From the NCBI GenBank assembly GCA_963726365.1, contig CAVSCI010000021.1:274443-338442 (forward strand): a stretch of DNA of 64,000 nucleotides. The letters are read 5' to 3'. Below are positions 24,823 through 32,740 of the stretch, in pieces. Made by a program: the position numbers and the translations under genes. Below the pieces are notes generated by a model. That model was not told where the DNA came from and ran no database searches. It was given only the letters and a program-made list of their open reading frames with translations. Within the stretch, counting starts at the first letter, position 1, and each line of letters opens with the position of its first letter. Origin of the DNA: JAABQG01 sp963726365 (GTDB taxonomy: Bacteria > Pseudomonadota > Gammaproteobacteria > Burkholderiales > Burkholderiaceae_C).

Positions 24823-25146
24823 ATGAAACATGCGTTCACTGTTTGGCTGGCGTGTCTGTTTTTGCCCGGACTGCCTGCGCTGGCCCAGGAGCCCGCCCTG
24901 TTTCAGGGGGCCGACCTTAAATTGGGCGAGCGGCTCATTGCAGAAAACAAGTGCGTAGCGTGCCATCGACAAAAGGTCGGCGGAGATGGAAGCGCCATGT
25001 ACAAGCCGGCGGGAAAGATCAATACACCGGGGTTCTTGAGGGGCATGGTCGAGCAGTGCAACACGGAACTCAACCTTGGCCTGTTTCCCGAGGAAGTCAC
25101 CGCTGTCGCGGCAGTGCTCAACCGGGATCACTACCGCTTCAAGTAA
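24823..25146 (+). CDS. Small cytochrome c-like protein upstream of sox
   Basis: A 107-residue exported protein with a signal peptide (MKHAFTVWLACLFLPGLPALA) and one haem c motif CVACH near residue 46. A further cysteine follows in VEQCNTELN. The region after the haem is short and lacks an obvious MP-type methionine-ligand motif, so the sixth ligand is unclear. A TTG four codons upstream could also start it, but GGAG sits well for the ATG. It stands alone between the first cytochrome and the ArsR gene and probably serves sulfur oxidation. I do not know its exact family. Confidence 0.82.
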   Translation: MKHAFTVWLACLFLPGLPALAQEPALFQGADLKLGERLIAENKCVACHRQKVGGDGSAMYKPAGKINTPGFLRGMVEQCNTELNLGLFPEEVTAVAAVLNRDHYRFK

Positions 25147-25338
25147 GGCATGTCGCTCGACGGCGTGCTCGGGACGAAGGCCCATCGACGTGCCCTTCCA
25201 GACAAACTGACATCTGGTGCATCCCGTTGGGTCGCCCCACTCAGAGCCCGCCAACACTTTGCCAGCAAGCGCGCGCCGCACCCCCTGATGCGGTCGCTTT
25301 TAGGTGTAATCCCTGATCAATTTTTTTTGATAAGCGTA

Positions 25339-25357
25339 TATATTCGCATGCAATCAT
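25339..25357. promoter_or_regulatory. TATATTCG half-site ahead of the arsR-sox unit
   Basis: An AT-rich stretch in front of the ArsR-family gene contains TATATTCG (25339-25346), the same 8-mer that forms the left half of the palindrome at 24309-24327. The right half here is imperfect (TCAT instead of GAAT). It could be an autoregulatory operator overlapping the promoter. Confidence 0.35.
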
Positions 25358-25376
25358 ATTTAGATGCACTAATAAA

Positions 25377-25694
25377 TTGACAGACGAAGAGGCCCAGAAA
25401 TTGGCGGTATTTGAGCGCGCAGCGGAACTGTTCGGGCTGCTCTCAACGCCCATACGGTTGCGCATCATCAGCGAACTGTGCAACTGCGAGAAGAACGTCG
25501 GGCAGTTGCTGGAATGCATCGAGGTCGCCCAACCCAACATGTCGCAGCACCTGAACATGTTGTACCGCGCGGGCGTGGTTGCCAAACGTCGTAACGGCGC
25601 ACAGGTTTTTTATCGCATCGCCGATGAGTCAGCAGCATTGGTATGCCGTGCTGTCTGCACTCAGGTCGCTGGCGAACTGGATGGGCAGTTTTAA
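25377..25694 (+). CDS. ArsR/SmtB-family repressor at the head of the sox genes
   Basis: A 105-residue winged-helix repressor (recognition helix region QPNMSQHLNMLYRAGVVAKRR, wing GAQVFYRI). Cysteines C35 and C37 in SELCNCEKN and C90/C94 in ALVCRAVC could form a sensing disulfide or persulfide bridge, as known for sulfur-responsive ArsR proteins. The first pair also resembles the metal-binding ELCVC of ArsR. It sits 72 bp ahead of soxC on the same strand and most likely controls sox. The start is a TTG with no ribosome site, so it is uncertain; translation may be leaderless. Confidence 0.87.
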   Translation: MTDEEAQKLAVFERAAELFGLLSTPIRLRIISELCNCEKNVGQLLECIEVAQPNMSQHLNMLYRAGVVAKRRNGAQVFYRIADESAALVCRAVCTQVAGELDGQF

Positions 25695-25766
25695 GGCATC
25701 CGGTGTCGCGATGCGGTGGATCGTGGATTGAAACGGGCAACTTGGCAATTGATTGAAGGAGATTGT

Positions 25767-27131
25767 GTGAAGCAACAAGACATCACCTCGGGAAGGGTGC
25801 AGAAAGCGCCTGAAAACTTCCTGAGCAAAGACGGCATCAAGACCGTGTTTGCCGAGGCCAGGGGCGGGCGCCGCGATTTCATCCGCAGCGCCTTTGCTGC
25901 GGCGGCGGCAGGTGCCGCGGCGCCGATGGCCATGGCGCAGGTCAATCCGGTGCCGCCCGAAGGCGGCGATCCTTTCATTCTCGAACTGCCCGAACACGCC
26001 AAGGGACTGGGGCTGGGCGTTGCGACCGAGGGCTACGGCAAACCGTCCAAGTTCGAATCCAATGTGCAGCGCCGGCAGAGCCCGGGCCTGACGCAGACCA
26101 CGCAGGCATCGGTATCGTTCGCGCCCCTGCAGTCTCTCTTCGGCATCGTCACGCCCAGCGGGCTCCATTTCGAGCGGCATCACCAGGGCTGGTGGGATAT
26201 AGATCCGTCCAAGCATCGCTTCATGGTCAACGGCATGGTCAAGGCGGCAAAGGTCTTCACCATGGACGAGATCATGCGCCTGCCTTCGGTGTCGCGTTTT
26301 CATTTCATCGAGTGCGGCGCCAATACGGCTGCGGAGTGGGGCAATGTGGCCGTGCCCACGGTGCAGTACACCCACGGGATGATCTCATGCAGTGAATTCA
26401 CGGGCGTGCCCCTGATCACCCTGCTGGAACTCGCTGGCGCTGACCTGAAGAACGGCAAGTTCGTGTTGGCCGAGGGCGGTGAAGGCTCGTCCATGACGCG
26501 CACGATTCCGATGAGCCTGATCCTGTCCGGTGAAGTGATCGTTGCCTACGGACAAAACGGGGAGATGCTGCGTCCGGAGAACGGCTACCCGCTTCGGCTC
26601 GTGGTGCCCGGTGTCCAGGGCGTGAGCTGGGTGAAATACCTGCGACGCGTCGAAGTGGGCGACAAGCCCTATGCCACCAAGGATGAAGCGATCCACTACA
26701 TCGACCTCCAGCCGGACGGCATGCACCGCCAATACACCAATCTGCAGGAATGCAAGAGCGTGGTGACCACGCCATCAGGTGGCCAGGTGCTCCTGGACAA
26801 AGGTTTTTACAACATCACCGGCCTGGCCTGGTCAGGCAAGGGCAAGATCAGGAAGGTCGACGTTTCAGTCGATGGCGGGCGCAACTGGCGCCCCGCCCGT
26901 CTGGAAACCCCGGTCATGTCAAAGGCGCTGTCGCGCTTCAATATCGACTGGGTGTGGGACGGCAAGCCGGCTCTGATCCAGAGCCGTGCGACCGACGACA
27001 CGGGCTTTGTCCAACCGACCTACAAACAGCTTCGGGCCGTGCGGGGGACCCGATCGATATATCACAACAACGCGATCCAGTCGTGGCTGGTCCAGGAAAA
27101 CGGAGAGATCAAGAATGTCCAGCTTTCGTAA
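25767..27131 (+). CDS. soxC: SoxC, sulfane dehydrogenase molybdenum subunit
   Basis: A 454-residue Mo-cofactor enzyme of the sulfite oxidase family. A Tat signal (GGRRDFIRSAFAAAA) lies near residues 33-50. The oxidase domain includes the cofactor cysteine in HFIECGANTAAEWG, and the C-terminal dimer domain follows (ITGLAWSGKGKIRKVDVSVD). With SoxD it oxidises SoxY-bound sulfane sulfur by six electrons. The GTG start was chosen from a good GAAGGAG ribosome site and gives the usual N-terminus. It overlaps soxD by 17 bp. Confidence 0.95.
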   Translation: MKQQDITSGRVQKAPENFLSKDGIKTVFAEARGGRRDFIRSAFAAAAAGAAAPMAMAQVNPVPPEGGDPFILELPEHAKGLGLGVATEGYGKPSKFESNVQRRQSPGLTQTTQASVSFAPLQSLFGIVTPSGLHFERHHQGWWDIDPSKHRFMVNGMVKAAKVFTMDEIMRLPSVSRFHFIECGANTAAEWGNVAVPTVQYTHGMISCSEFTGVPLITLLELAGADLKNGKFVLAEGGEGSSMTRTIPMSLILSGEVIVAYGQNGEMLRPENGYPLRLVVPGVQGVSWVKYLRRVEVGDKPYATKDEAIHYIDLQPDGMHRQYTNLQECKSVVTTPSGGQVLLDKGFYNITGLAWSGKGKIRKVDVSVDGGRNWRPARLETPVMSKALSRFNIDWVWDGKPALIQSRATDDTGFVQPTYKQLRAVRGTRSIYHNNAIQSWLVQENGEIKNVQLS

Positions 27132-28230
27132 GGTTTTCTTGACGCTCACCCTGATGGCCGTTGCCGGCATCGCCGGTGCCCAAGGTTCTGGCAAATACCC
27201 GGGCGTCGGGCGCGACGCGACGCCGAAAGAGGTCGCCGCATGGGATATTGACGTTCGCCCCGACTTCAAGGGGCTGCCGGCGGGCTCCGGCACGGTGGCC
27301 AAGGGACAAGACGTGTGGGAGGCGAAATGCGCCCAGTGCCATGGTGTTTTTGGCGAATCCAACGAGGTATTCAACCCGCTGATTGGAGGCACTTCGGCGG
27401 ATGACATCAAGACTGGGCGGGTGGCAAAGCTGAAGGATCCCGAAGGAGGGCGGACCACCTTCATGAAGGTGGCGACACTGTCCACCGTGTGGGACTACAT
27501 CAATCGGGCCATGCCCTGGACCGCGCCGAAGTCGCTCACGACGGACGAGGTCTACTCGGTCACGGCGTTCCTGCTCAACCTTGCAGGTATCGTGCCGGAC
27601 AATTTCACGCTTTCGAACAAGAATATGGACGAGTTGCAGGCGCGCATGCCCAACCGAAACGGCATGCAGACCCGGCATGACATGTGGCCGGGCAATGAAT
27701 TTGGTGGCACGAAGAAGCCCGATACAGCCAATGTGGCTTGCATGAAAAACTGCTCGACTGAACCCAAGGTCGCCTCATTCCTGCCGGACTTTGCCCGTGA
27801 CGCCCATGGCAACCTGCTGGAGCAGAACCGCATCGTCGGGCCGCAGCGCGGCGCTGACACCAGCAAGCCCGAAGGCAAGGCCGGTGCGTCGGGTGCTGCG
27901 ACCGCGGCGACCGTGGTGGTGGCCCAGGCGGCAGCCGACGCCAAGACGACGGGGGCGAAACCGGACGCTGCCGCAACGGATGGCAAGGCAGCCCTTGCAC
28001 TCGCCAACAAGAATGGCTGCATGGTGTGCCACGGGGTTGGCAACAAGATCGTCGGTCCGGCATTCGCGGATGTTGCCAAGAAGTACGCTGGCAAGACAGA
28101 CTATCTGGCGGGAAAGATCAAGTCGGGTGGCTCTGGTTTGTGGGGTCCCATCCCCATGCCGCCGCAAACCCTCAGTGACGCAGATGCCAGGACCATCGCC
28201 GCCTGGCTGGCTTCGGGTGCTGGAAAGTAA
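27115..28230 (+). CDS. soxD: SoxD, diheme cytochrome c subunit of sulfane dehydrogenase
   Basis: A 371-residue periplasmic diheme cytochrome with signal peptide (residues 1-22), a first haem site C72-AQ-CH and a second C302-MV-CH. Domain 1 is the large SoxD-type cytochrome and the last 70 residues form a c552-like domain. An alanine-rich linker lies at about 265-290. It takes electrons from SoxC. The second domain is closely related to the free cytochrome at 24339. A terminator-like hairpin follows the gene. Confidence 0.94.
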   Translation: MSSFRKVFLTLTLMAVAGIAGAQGSGKYPGVGRDATPKEVAAWDIDVRPDFKGLPAGSGTVAKGQDVWEAKCAQCHGVFGESNEVFNPLIGGTSADDIKTGRVAKLKDPEGGRTTFMKVATLSTVWDYINRAMPWTAPKSLTTDEVYSVTAFLLNLAGIVPDNFTLSNKNMDELQARMPNRNGMQTRHDMWPGNEFGGTKKPDTANVACMKNCSTEPKVASFLPDFARDAHGNLLEQNRIVGPQRGADTSKPEGKAGASGAATAATVVVAQAAADAKTTGAKPDAAATDGKAALALANKNGCMVCHGVGNKIVGPAFADVAKKYAGKTDYLAGKIKSGGSGLWGPIPMPPQTLSDADARTIAAWLASGAGK

Positions 28231-28242
28231 GTTCGGGAATAC

Positions 28243-28266
28243 ACGGGTACCCGCACCCGTATTTTT
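28243..28266 (+). terminator. Hairpin with T-run between soxD and soxY
   Basis: ACGGGT (28243-28248), six-base loop, ACCCGT (28255-28260) and then ATTTTT. It lies in the 68 bp soxD-soxY gap and would act as a partial terminator or mRNA-end stabiliser within the operon. Confidence 0.55.
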
Positions 28267-28298
28267 AATTAGCATTCACTCAACCAAGGAGATTTCAT

Positions 28299-28757
28299 AT
28301 GCAAACTCGTCGCGAGACACTCAAGCAAAGCGCAATGGTGGCCGGTCTTCTGGCCTCCACGGGGCTGTTTCCCCAATACGCCCATGCGGCGTTCAACAAG
28401 ACGGCGTTTGAAGCCAAGAACGTGGCGGACGCGCTGAAGGCGCTGGGCGGTGGCGCGCCGGTCGAAAGCAAAGACGTCACCATCACCGGCCCGGATATCG
28501 CAGAAAACGGCGCTGTTGTTCCCTTGGGCGTCAGCACCTCACTTGCAGGCGTCAAGCAGATGCTGATCCTGGTTGAAAAGAACCCGACTGCCCTGGTGGC
28601 CGTTTTCAACATGACCGACAGCGTGGACGCGAACTTTGCCACGCGCTCCAAGATGGGGCAGTCTTCCGACGTGTATGCGGTAGCCCTCATGGCGGATGGC
28701 AAAGCGCTCTACGCCAAAAAAGAAGTCAAGGTCACCCTCGGCGGCTGCGGCGGCTGA
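28299..28757 (+). CDS. soxY: SoxY, sulfur-carrying subunit of SoxYZ
   Basis: A 152-residue periplasmic carrier. The N-terminus has a twin-arginine-type signal (QTRRETLKQSAMVAG), so SoxYZ is exported folded. The C-terminus ends in the swinging arm VTLGGCGG, whose cysteine C150 covalently carries the sulfur substrate during the Sox cycle. Body and length match the family. An AAGGAG ribosome site precedes the ATG. It is followed by soxZ after 52 bp. Confidence 0.96.
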   Translation: MQTRRETLKQSAMVAGLLASTGLFPQYAHAAFNKTAFEAKNVADALKALGGGAPVESKDVTITGPDIAENGAVVPLGVSTSLAGVKQMLILVEKNPTALVAVFNMTDSVDANFATRSKMGQSSDVYAVALMADGKALYAKKEVKVTLGGCGG

Positions 28758-28809
28758 CGCGAGACAAGAATCCTTTGAACCTTTTGAATCACTGAACAGG
28801 AGAAAGAAA

Positions 28810-29121
28810 ATGGCAGATCCGATGCGCATACGCGCCCAGGCAGCAGGCGACAAAGCCACAGTCCGTGTCCTGATGAGCCACGAAATGGAGTCCGGCCAGC
28901 GCAAGGACGCCGCCGGCAAAGTTGTTCCTGCCTGGCATATCCAGGAAGTGGAGGCCAAGCTCAATGGCAAGTCCGTGATGACCGCCGAATGGGGTGCGGC
29001 AGTGTCCAAGAACCCGTTCCTGCAGTTCAACGTCAAGGGGGCCAAGGCCGGCGACAAGATCGCGGTGACTTGGAAAGACAACAAGGGCGACACCCGCACC
29101 GACGAAGCCACGGTGTCCTGA
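28810..29121 (+). CDS. soxZ: SoxZ, partner subunit of SoxYZ
   Basis: A 103-residue immunoglobulin-like protein without its own signal peptide, exported in complex with SoxY. Family features include MRIRAQAAGDKATVRVLMSHEMESG and the central NPFLQFNVKG. There is no cysteine, as expected. A strong AGGAG leader precedes the start. A perfect terminator-like hairpin follows before soxA. Confidence 0.95.
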   Translation: MADPMRIRAQAAGDKATVRVLMSHEMESGQRKDAAGKVVPAWHIQEVEAKLNGKSVMTAEWGAAVSKNPFLQFNVKGAKAGDKIAVTWKDNKGDTRTDEATVS

Positions 29122-29141
29122 CCGCTTCGAGACCGTCAGAC

Positions 29142-29167
29142 AAGGGTGAAGCACTTCACCCTTTTTT
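29142..29167 (+). terminator. Strong hairpin with T-run between soxZ and soxA
   Basis: AAGGGTGAA, a short loop and TTCACCCTT form a perfect nine-pair stem directly followed by TTTTTT. It has all features of an intrinsic terminator, yet the soxA start lies only about 30 bp further on. Partial readthrough would set the ratio of SoxYZ to SoxAXB. Confidence 0.75.
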
Positions 29168-29195
29168 CTTTTCCAGATTACGTGAAGAGGTGGCT

Positions 29196-30002
29196 ATGAG
29201 GATGACCAAAGCATTCCCGGTTATTTTTTTTCTAACCGCGCTGGGCAGCACGTCCGTGATGGCACAAAAGACGGCCGTCCAAAGCATCGAGGAATACCGC
29301 GCCATGCTCCAGGACGGTAACCCGGCTGACCTATTCGAAGCCAAGGGGGAGGACCTGTGGAAGCAAAAGCGCGGGCCGAAGAACGCCTCGCTGGAGAAGT
29401 GCGATCTGGGCAAGGGCCCCGGCGTGGTCAAGGGCGCGTTCGTCGAACTCCCGCGCTACTTTGCCGACACCGGCCGGGTGCAGGATCTGGAGTCGCGCCT
29501 GCTGACCTGCATGGAAACCCTGCAGGGGTTGAACGCCACCGAAATTGCAAAGACGCCGTTTGGGCGGGGCGAGCAGAACAACATGACGGCACTGGCCACC
29601 TGGATATCGGCCGAATCCAAAGGCATGAAGTTCAACCTTCCACAGTCCCATGCTCAGGAGAAAGTTTTTTATGAAGTCGGCAAGCGCCTGTTCTTTCAGC
29701 GCGCCGGTCCGCATGACTTCTCCTGCTCCTCCTGCCACGGCCAGGATGGCACCCGCATTCGCCTGCAGGACCTGCCCAACCTGACCAAGAACCCGGGCGA
29801 TGGTGTGGGCTTTGCCGCCTGGCCCGCCTACCGTGTTTCCAACGGCCAGATGTGGGGCATGCAGCAGCGCCTGAACGACTGCTATCGCCAGCAGCGTTTC
29901 CCTTACCCAGGCTTTGCCAGCGATGCCACTGTGGCGCTGGGCGTTTACCTGGGCGTCAACAGCCAGGGCTCGGCCTCCGTTGCCCCGGCCATCAAGCGCT
30001 GA
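29196..30002 (+). CDS. soxA: SoxA, L-cysteine S-thiosulfotransferase haem subunit
   Basis: A 268-residue periplasmic cytochrome with signal peptide (1-23). Only one CXXCH is present (C177-SS-CH), followed by the active-site cysteine C229 in RLNDCYRQQRFPYPG, which ligates the haem as cysteine persulfide. C69 and C105 replace the N-terminal haem of diheme SoxA and probably form a disulfide, so this is the mono-haem type. With SoxX it links thiosulfate to SoxY. GAAGAGG gives the start a ribosome site. Confidence 0.95.
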   Translation: MRMTKAFPVIFFLTALGSTSVMAQKTAVQSIEEYRAMLQDGNPADLFEAKGEDLWKQKRGPKNASLEKCDLGKGPGVVKGAFVELPRYFADTGRVQDLESRLLTCMETLQGLNATEIAKTPFGRGEQNNMTALATWISAESKGMKFNLPQSHAQEKVFYEVGKRLFFQRAGPHDFSCSSCHGQDGTRIRLQDLPNLTKNPGDGVGFAAWPAYRVSNGQMWGMQQRLNDCYRQQRFPYPGFASDATVALGVYLGVNSQGSASVAPAIKR

Positions 30003-30020
30003 TCGATCAGGAGCAACCTC

Positions 30021-30674
30021 ATGAAGAAGCAACACAAAATCACGCTGTCCCTGCTGGCGGCTGCCGCGATCATTGCCGGCTGCGCCACGGCGCCCAGTTC
30101 CGCCGATCTGGACAAGATGACGTCCGATATCGTCAAGTCATCGTTCCGGGATGAGGGCATCGTCAAGGCCTCCGTGCTGGACACGGACGAGACCAACAAG
30201 GCCTGCAGTGCCGCCGATGTGGCTGGCAAGCCGCTGGACGAGAAGACGGCCAAGGCCATCGAGGCGGCCAACATGAAGACCATCAAATGGCCGGCCAATG
30301 GCAAGTTCCTGGGCAGTTGGCAAGAGGGCGAAAAACTGGCGCAAAGTGGCCGTGGCCTGACCTGGACCGATGACGTCAACACGCCCAATGGCGGCAATTG
30401 CTACAACTGCCACCAGATCGACAAGAAGGAAATTTCCTTCGGCACCATCGGGCCGAGCCTGTACAACTTCGGCAAACTGCGCGGCGTGGCCGACCCGTCC
30501 AGTCCGGTCTCCAAGGGGATGGTCGAGTACACCTGGGGCAAGATCTGGAACGCCAAGGCCTACAACGCCTGCTCCAACATGCCGCGCGCGGGCCACATGG
30601 GCATCATGACCGAGGCCCAGGTGGCCGACCTCGTCGCGCTGCTGCTGGACCCGAAGTCGCCGGTCAACCAGTAA
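30021..30674 (+). CDS. soxX: SoxX, cytochrome subunit with predicted lipoprotein anchor
   Basis: A 217-residue SoxX with one haem site CYNCH near 127 and the family ending (WNAKAYNACSNMPRAGHMG, TEAQVADLVALLLDP). The methionine in NMPR is the likely haem ligand. It is longer than the short SoxX proteins. Residues 25-115 form an N-terminal extension, and the signal ends in a lipobox (LLAAAAIIAGC, C21), so it is probably anchored to a membrane. It lies 19 bp after soxA. Confidence 0.93.
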   Translation: MKKQHKITLSLLAAAAIIAGCATAPSSADLDKMTSDIVKSSFRDEGIVKASVLDTDETNKACSAADVAGKPLDEKTAKAIEAANMKTIKWPANGKFLGSWQEGEKLAQSGRGLTWTDDVNTPNGGNCYNCHQIDKKEISFGTIGPSLYNFGKLRGVADPSSPVSKGMVEYTWGKIWNAKAYNACSNMPRAGHMGIMTEAQVADLVALLLDPKSPVNQ

Positions 30675-30690
30675 GCACAGGTACTGCGGG

Positions 30691-30711
30691 AGCCCGGTTC
30701 ATCCGGGTTTT
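30691..30711 (+). terminator. Hairpin with T-run between soxX and soxB
   Basis: AGCCCGG, loop TTCAT, CCGGGTT and then TTTCTC, 17 bp after the soxX stop and about 35 bp before soxB. This is the third hairpin of this type inside the sox gene series. It is weaker than the one after soxZ. Confidence 0.55.
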
Positions 30712-30743
30712 CTCTCGATTTTTAATTCAGTGATTGCATAACT

Positions 30744-32477
30744 ATGAATCTAACCAAGCGTGAATTTTTCCAGTTGCTGGGTGCGGGCACCATGGCCGGC
30801 ATGGGCATGGGCCGGTATGCCAATGCCGACGCGGCAACGGCCAGCAATGGCCTCTATGACATTCCGAAGTTCGGCAACGTTTCTTTTCTGCACATGACCG
30901 ACTGCCATGCGCAGCTCAAGCCGATCTATTTCCGTGAGCCCAGCATCAATATGGGTATTGGCTCGATGAAAGGCCAGTTGCCTCATCTGGTCGGTGAACA
31001 CCTGCTGAAAGTAGCCAACGTCCGTGCGGGTACGGCCGAGGCCCATGCCCTGACTTATCTGGACTTTGACAAGGCGGCACTGCGTTACGGCAAGGTGGGC
31101 GGCTTCGCCCACCTGGCGACACTGGTCAAACGCATGAAGGCCGGTCGTCCGGGAGCTTTGTTGCTCGACGGCGGCGACACGTGGCAGGGTTCCGGCACGG
31201 CGTTGTGGACCAACGGCCAGGACATGGTCGACGCCTGCAAATTGCTGGGCGTGGACGTGATGACCGGGCACTGGGAATTCACGCTGGGCATGGAGCGTGT
31301 CAAGGAAATCATCGAGAAAGACTTCAAGGGGAAAGTTGATTTTGTGGCGCAGAACGTCAAGACGCAGGACTTCGGCGATCCGGTGTTCAAGCCCTATGTC
31401 ATTCGTGAGATCAATGGCGTGCCCTGCGCCATCATCGGCCAGGCCTTCCCCTACACGCCGATCGCGAACCCGCGCTACATGGTGGCGGACTGGGCCTTCG
31501 GCATCCAGGACGAGAACATGCAGAAGATGGTGGACGAGGTGCGCGGCAAGGGCGCCCAGGTGGTGGTTGTCCTGAGCCACAACGGCATGGACGTGGACCT
31601 CAAGATGGCCAGCCGGGTCAGCGGCATCGACGCGATCATGGGCGGGCACACCCACGATGGCATGCCTGTGGCCTCGATCATCAGCAACAAGGGCGGCAAG
31701 ACCATCGTCACCAACGCCGGCTCCAACAGCAAGTTTCTGGCCGTACTGGACTTTGATGTCAAGGACAAGAAGGTCACGGACTTCCGCTACAAGCTGCTGC
31801 CGGTCTTCGCCAACATGCTGCCGGCGGATGCCGAGATGGACGCGCTCATCAAGAAAGTCCGCGGACCCTACGAGGCCAAATTGGCCGAGAAACTCGCCGT
31901 GACCGAGGGCACCCTGTACCGCCGCGGGAACTTCAACGGAACCGGCGACCAGTTGCTGGTGGATGCGCTGATGGAGGTGCAGGGCGCCGAAATCGCATTT
32001 TCCCCGGGGTTTCGCTGGGGCACTTCCCTGCTGCCCGGCCAGGCCATCACCCGCGAATGGCTGATGGACATGACCGCGACGACCTATTCCTACGCCACCG
32101 TCACGGAGATGACCGGCGAGACCATCAAGACCGTGCTCGAGGACGTGTGCGACAACCTGTTCAACCCCGATCCGTACTACCAGCAAGGCGGCGACATGGT
32201 GCGCGTGGGTGGCCTGGAATACAGCTGCAATCCGGTGGGCACCATGGGCAACCGGATCAACGACATGCGGCTCAAGGGCAAGCCCATCGAGGCGGGGAAA
32301 AAATACAAGGTCGCCGGGTGGGCCCCGGTCGCCGAGGAGGCCCGGTCAGCTGGCAATCCGATGGTCTGGGATGTCGTGGAAACCTGGCTCAAGTCCCGTG
32401 GGGGCAAGGTGGCGGCGCGCAAACTCAATACACCCAAAATCACTGGCGGGCTGCCCAACCCCGGGTTCTCGGCCTGA
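30744..32477 (+). CDS. soxB: SoxB, S-sulfosulfanyl-L-cysteine sulfohydrolase
   Basis: A 577-residue dimanganese hydrolase that releases sulfate from SoxY. The N-terminal signal (NLTKREFFQLLGAGTMAG) has KR rather than RR in the Tat motif. The 5'-nucleotidase-like metallophosphatase motifs are present: HMTDCHAQLKP, LLLDGGDTWQGSGT, LSHNGMDVDLK and GGHTHDGMP. The C-terminal domain runs from about 380 to 577 and the length is normal. It is the last gene of the sox series; the 263 bp after it show only a weak hairpin. Confidence 0.95.
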   Translation: MNLTKREFFQLLGAGTMAGMGMGRYANADAATASNGLYDIPKFGNVSFLHMTDCHAQLKPIYFREPSINMGIGSMKGQLPHLVGEHLLKVANVRAGTAEAHALTYLDFDKAALRYGKVGGFAHLATLVKRMKAGRPGALLLDGGDTWQGSGTALWTNGQDMVDACKLLGVDVMTGHWEFTLGMERVKEIIEKDFKGKVDFVAQNVKTQDFGDPVFKPYVIREINGVPCAIIGQAFPYTPIANPRYMVADWAFGIQDENMQKMVDEVRGKGAQVVVVLSHNGMDVDLKMASRVSGIDAIMGGHTHDGMPVASIISNKGGKTIVTNAGSNSKFLAVLDFDVKDKKVTDFRYKLLPVFANMLPADAEMDALIKKVRGPYEAKLAEKLAVTEGTLYRRGNFNGTGDQLLVDALMEVQGAEIAFSPGFRWGTSLLPGQAITREWLMDMTATTYSYATVTEMTGETIKTVLEDVCDNLFNPDPYYQQGGDMVRVGGLEYSCNPVGTMGNRINDMRLKGKPIEAGKKYKVAGWAPVAEEARSAGNPMVWDVVETWLKSRGGKVAARKLNTPKITGGLPNPGFSA

Positions 32478-32740
32478 CCGATCCGGTCTGTCCCGACAGG
32501 AACCGGAGAACTGGCTGCAACCCTCATGTATGCCAGGTTCATCAGTTCACCACTAGTCAGTGGGTGAGTTTGTCAGCACTTCGGGCGGATGGATGGCTAT
32601 GAGGTAGACCAGTCAGTCAACTGGTTACAGGTTTTACAGGCGACACAGATCGACGGCTGCTCCAAGATGCGATAGTGAAAAAAATGTCGGTTGAGATGCC
32701 ACTCTGTTTCTGACCTGAACCCTCTGGGGAGTCGACAACC

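Noticed and set aside
32485..32515. Hairpin after soxB as operon terminator
   Set aside because: CCGGTCTGTC and GACAGGAACCGG can pair with a bulge, but there is no T-run, so it is not convincing as an intrinsic terminator.
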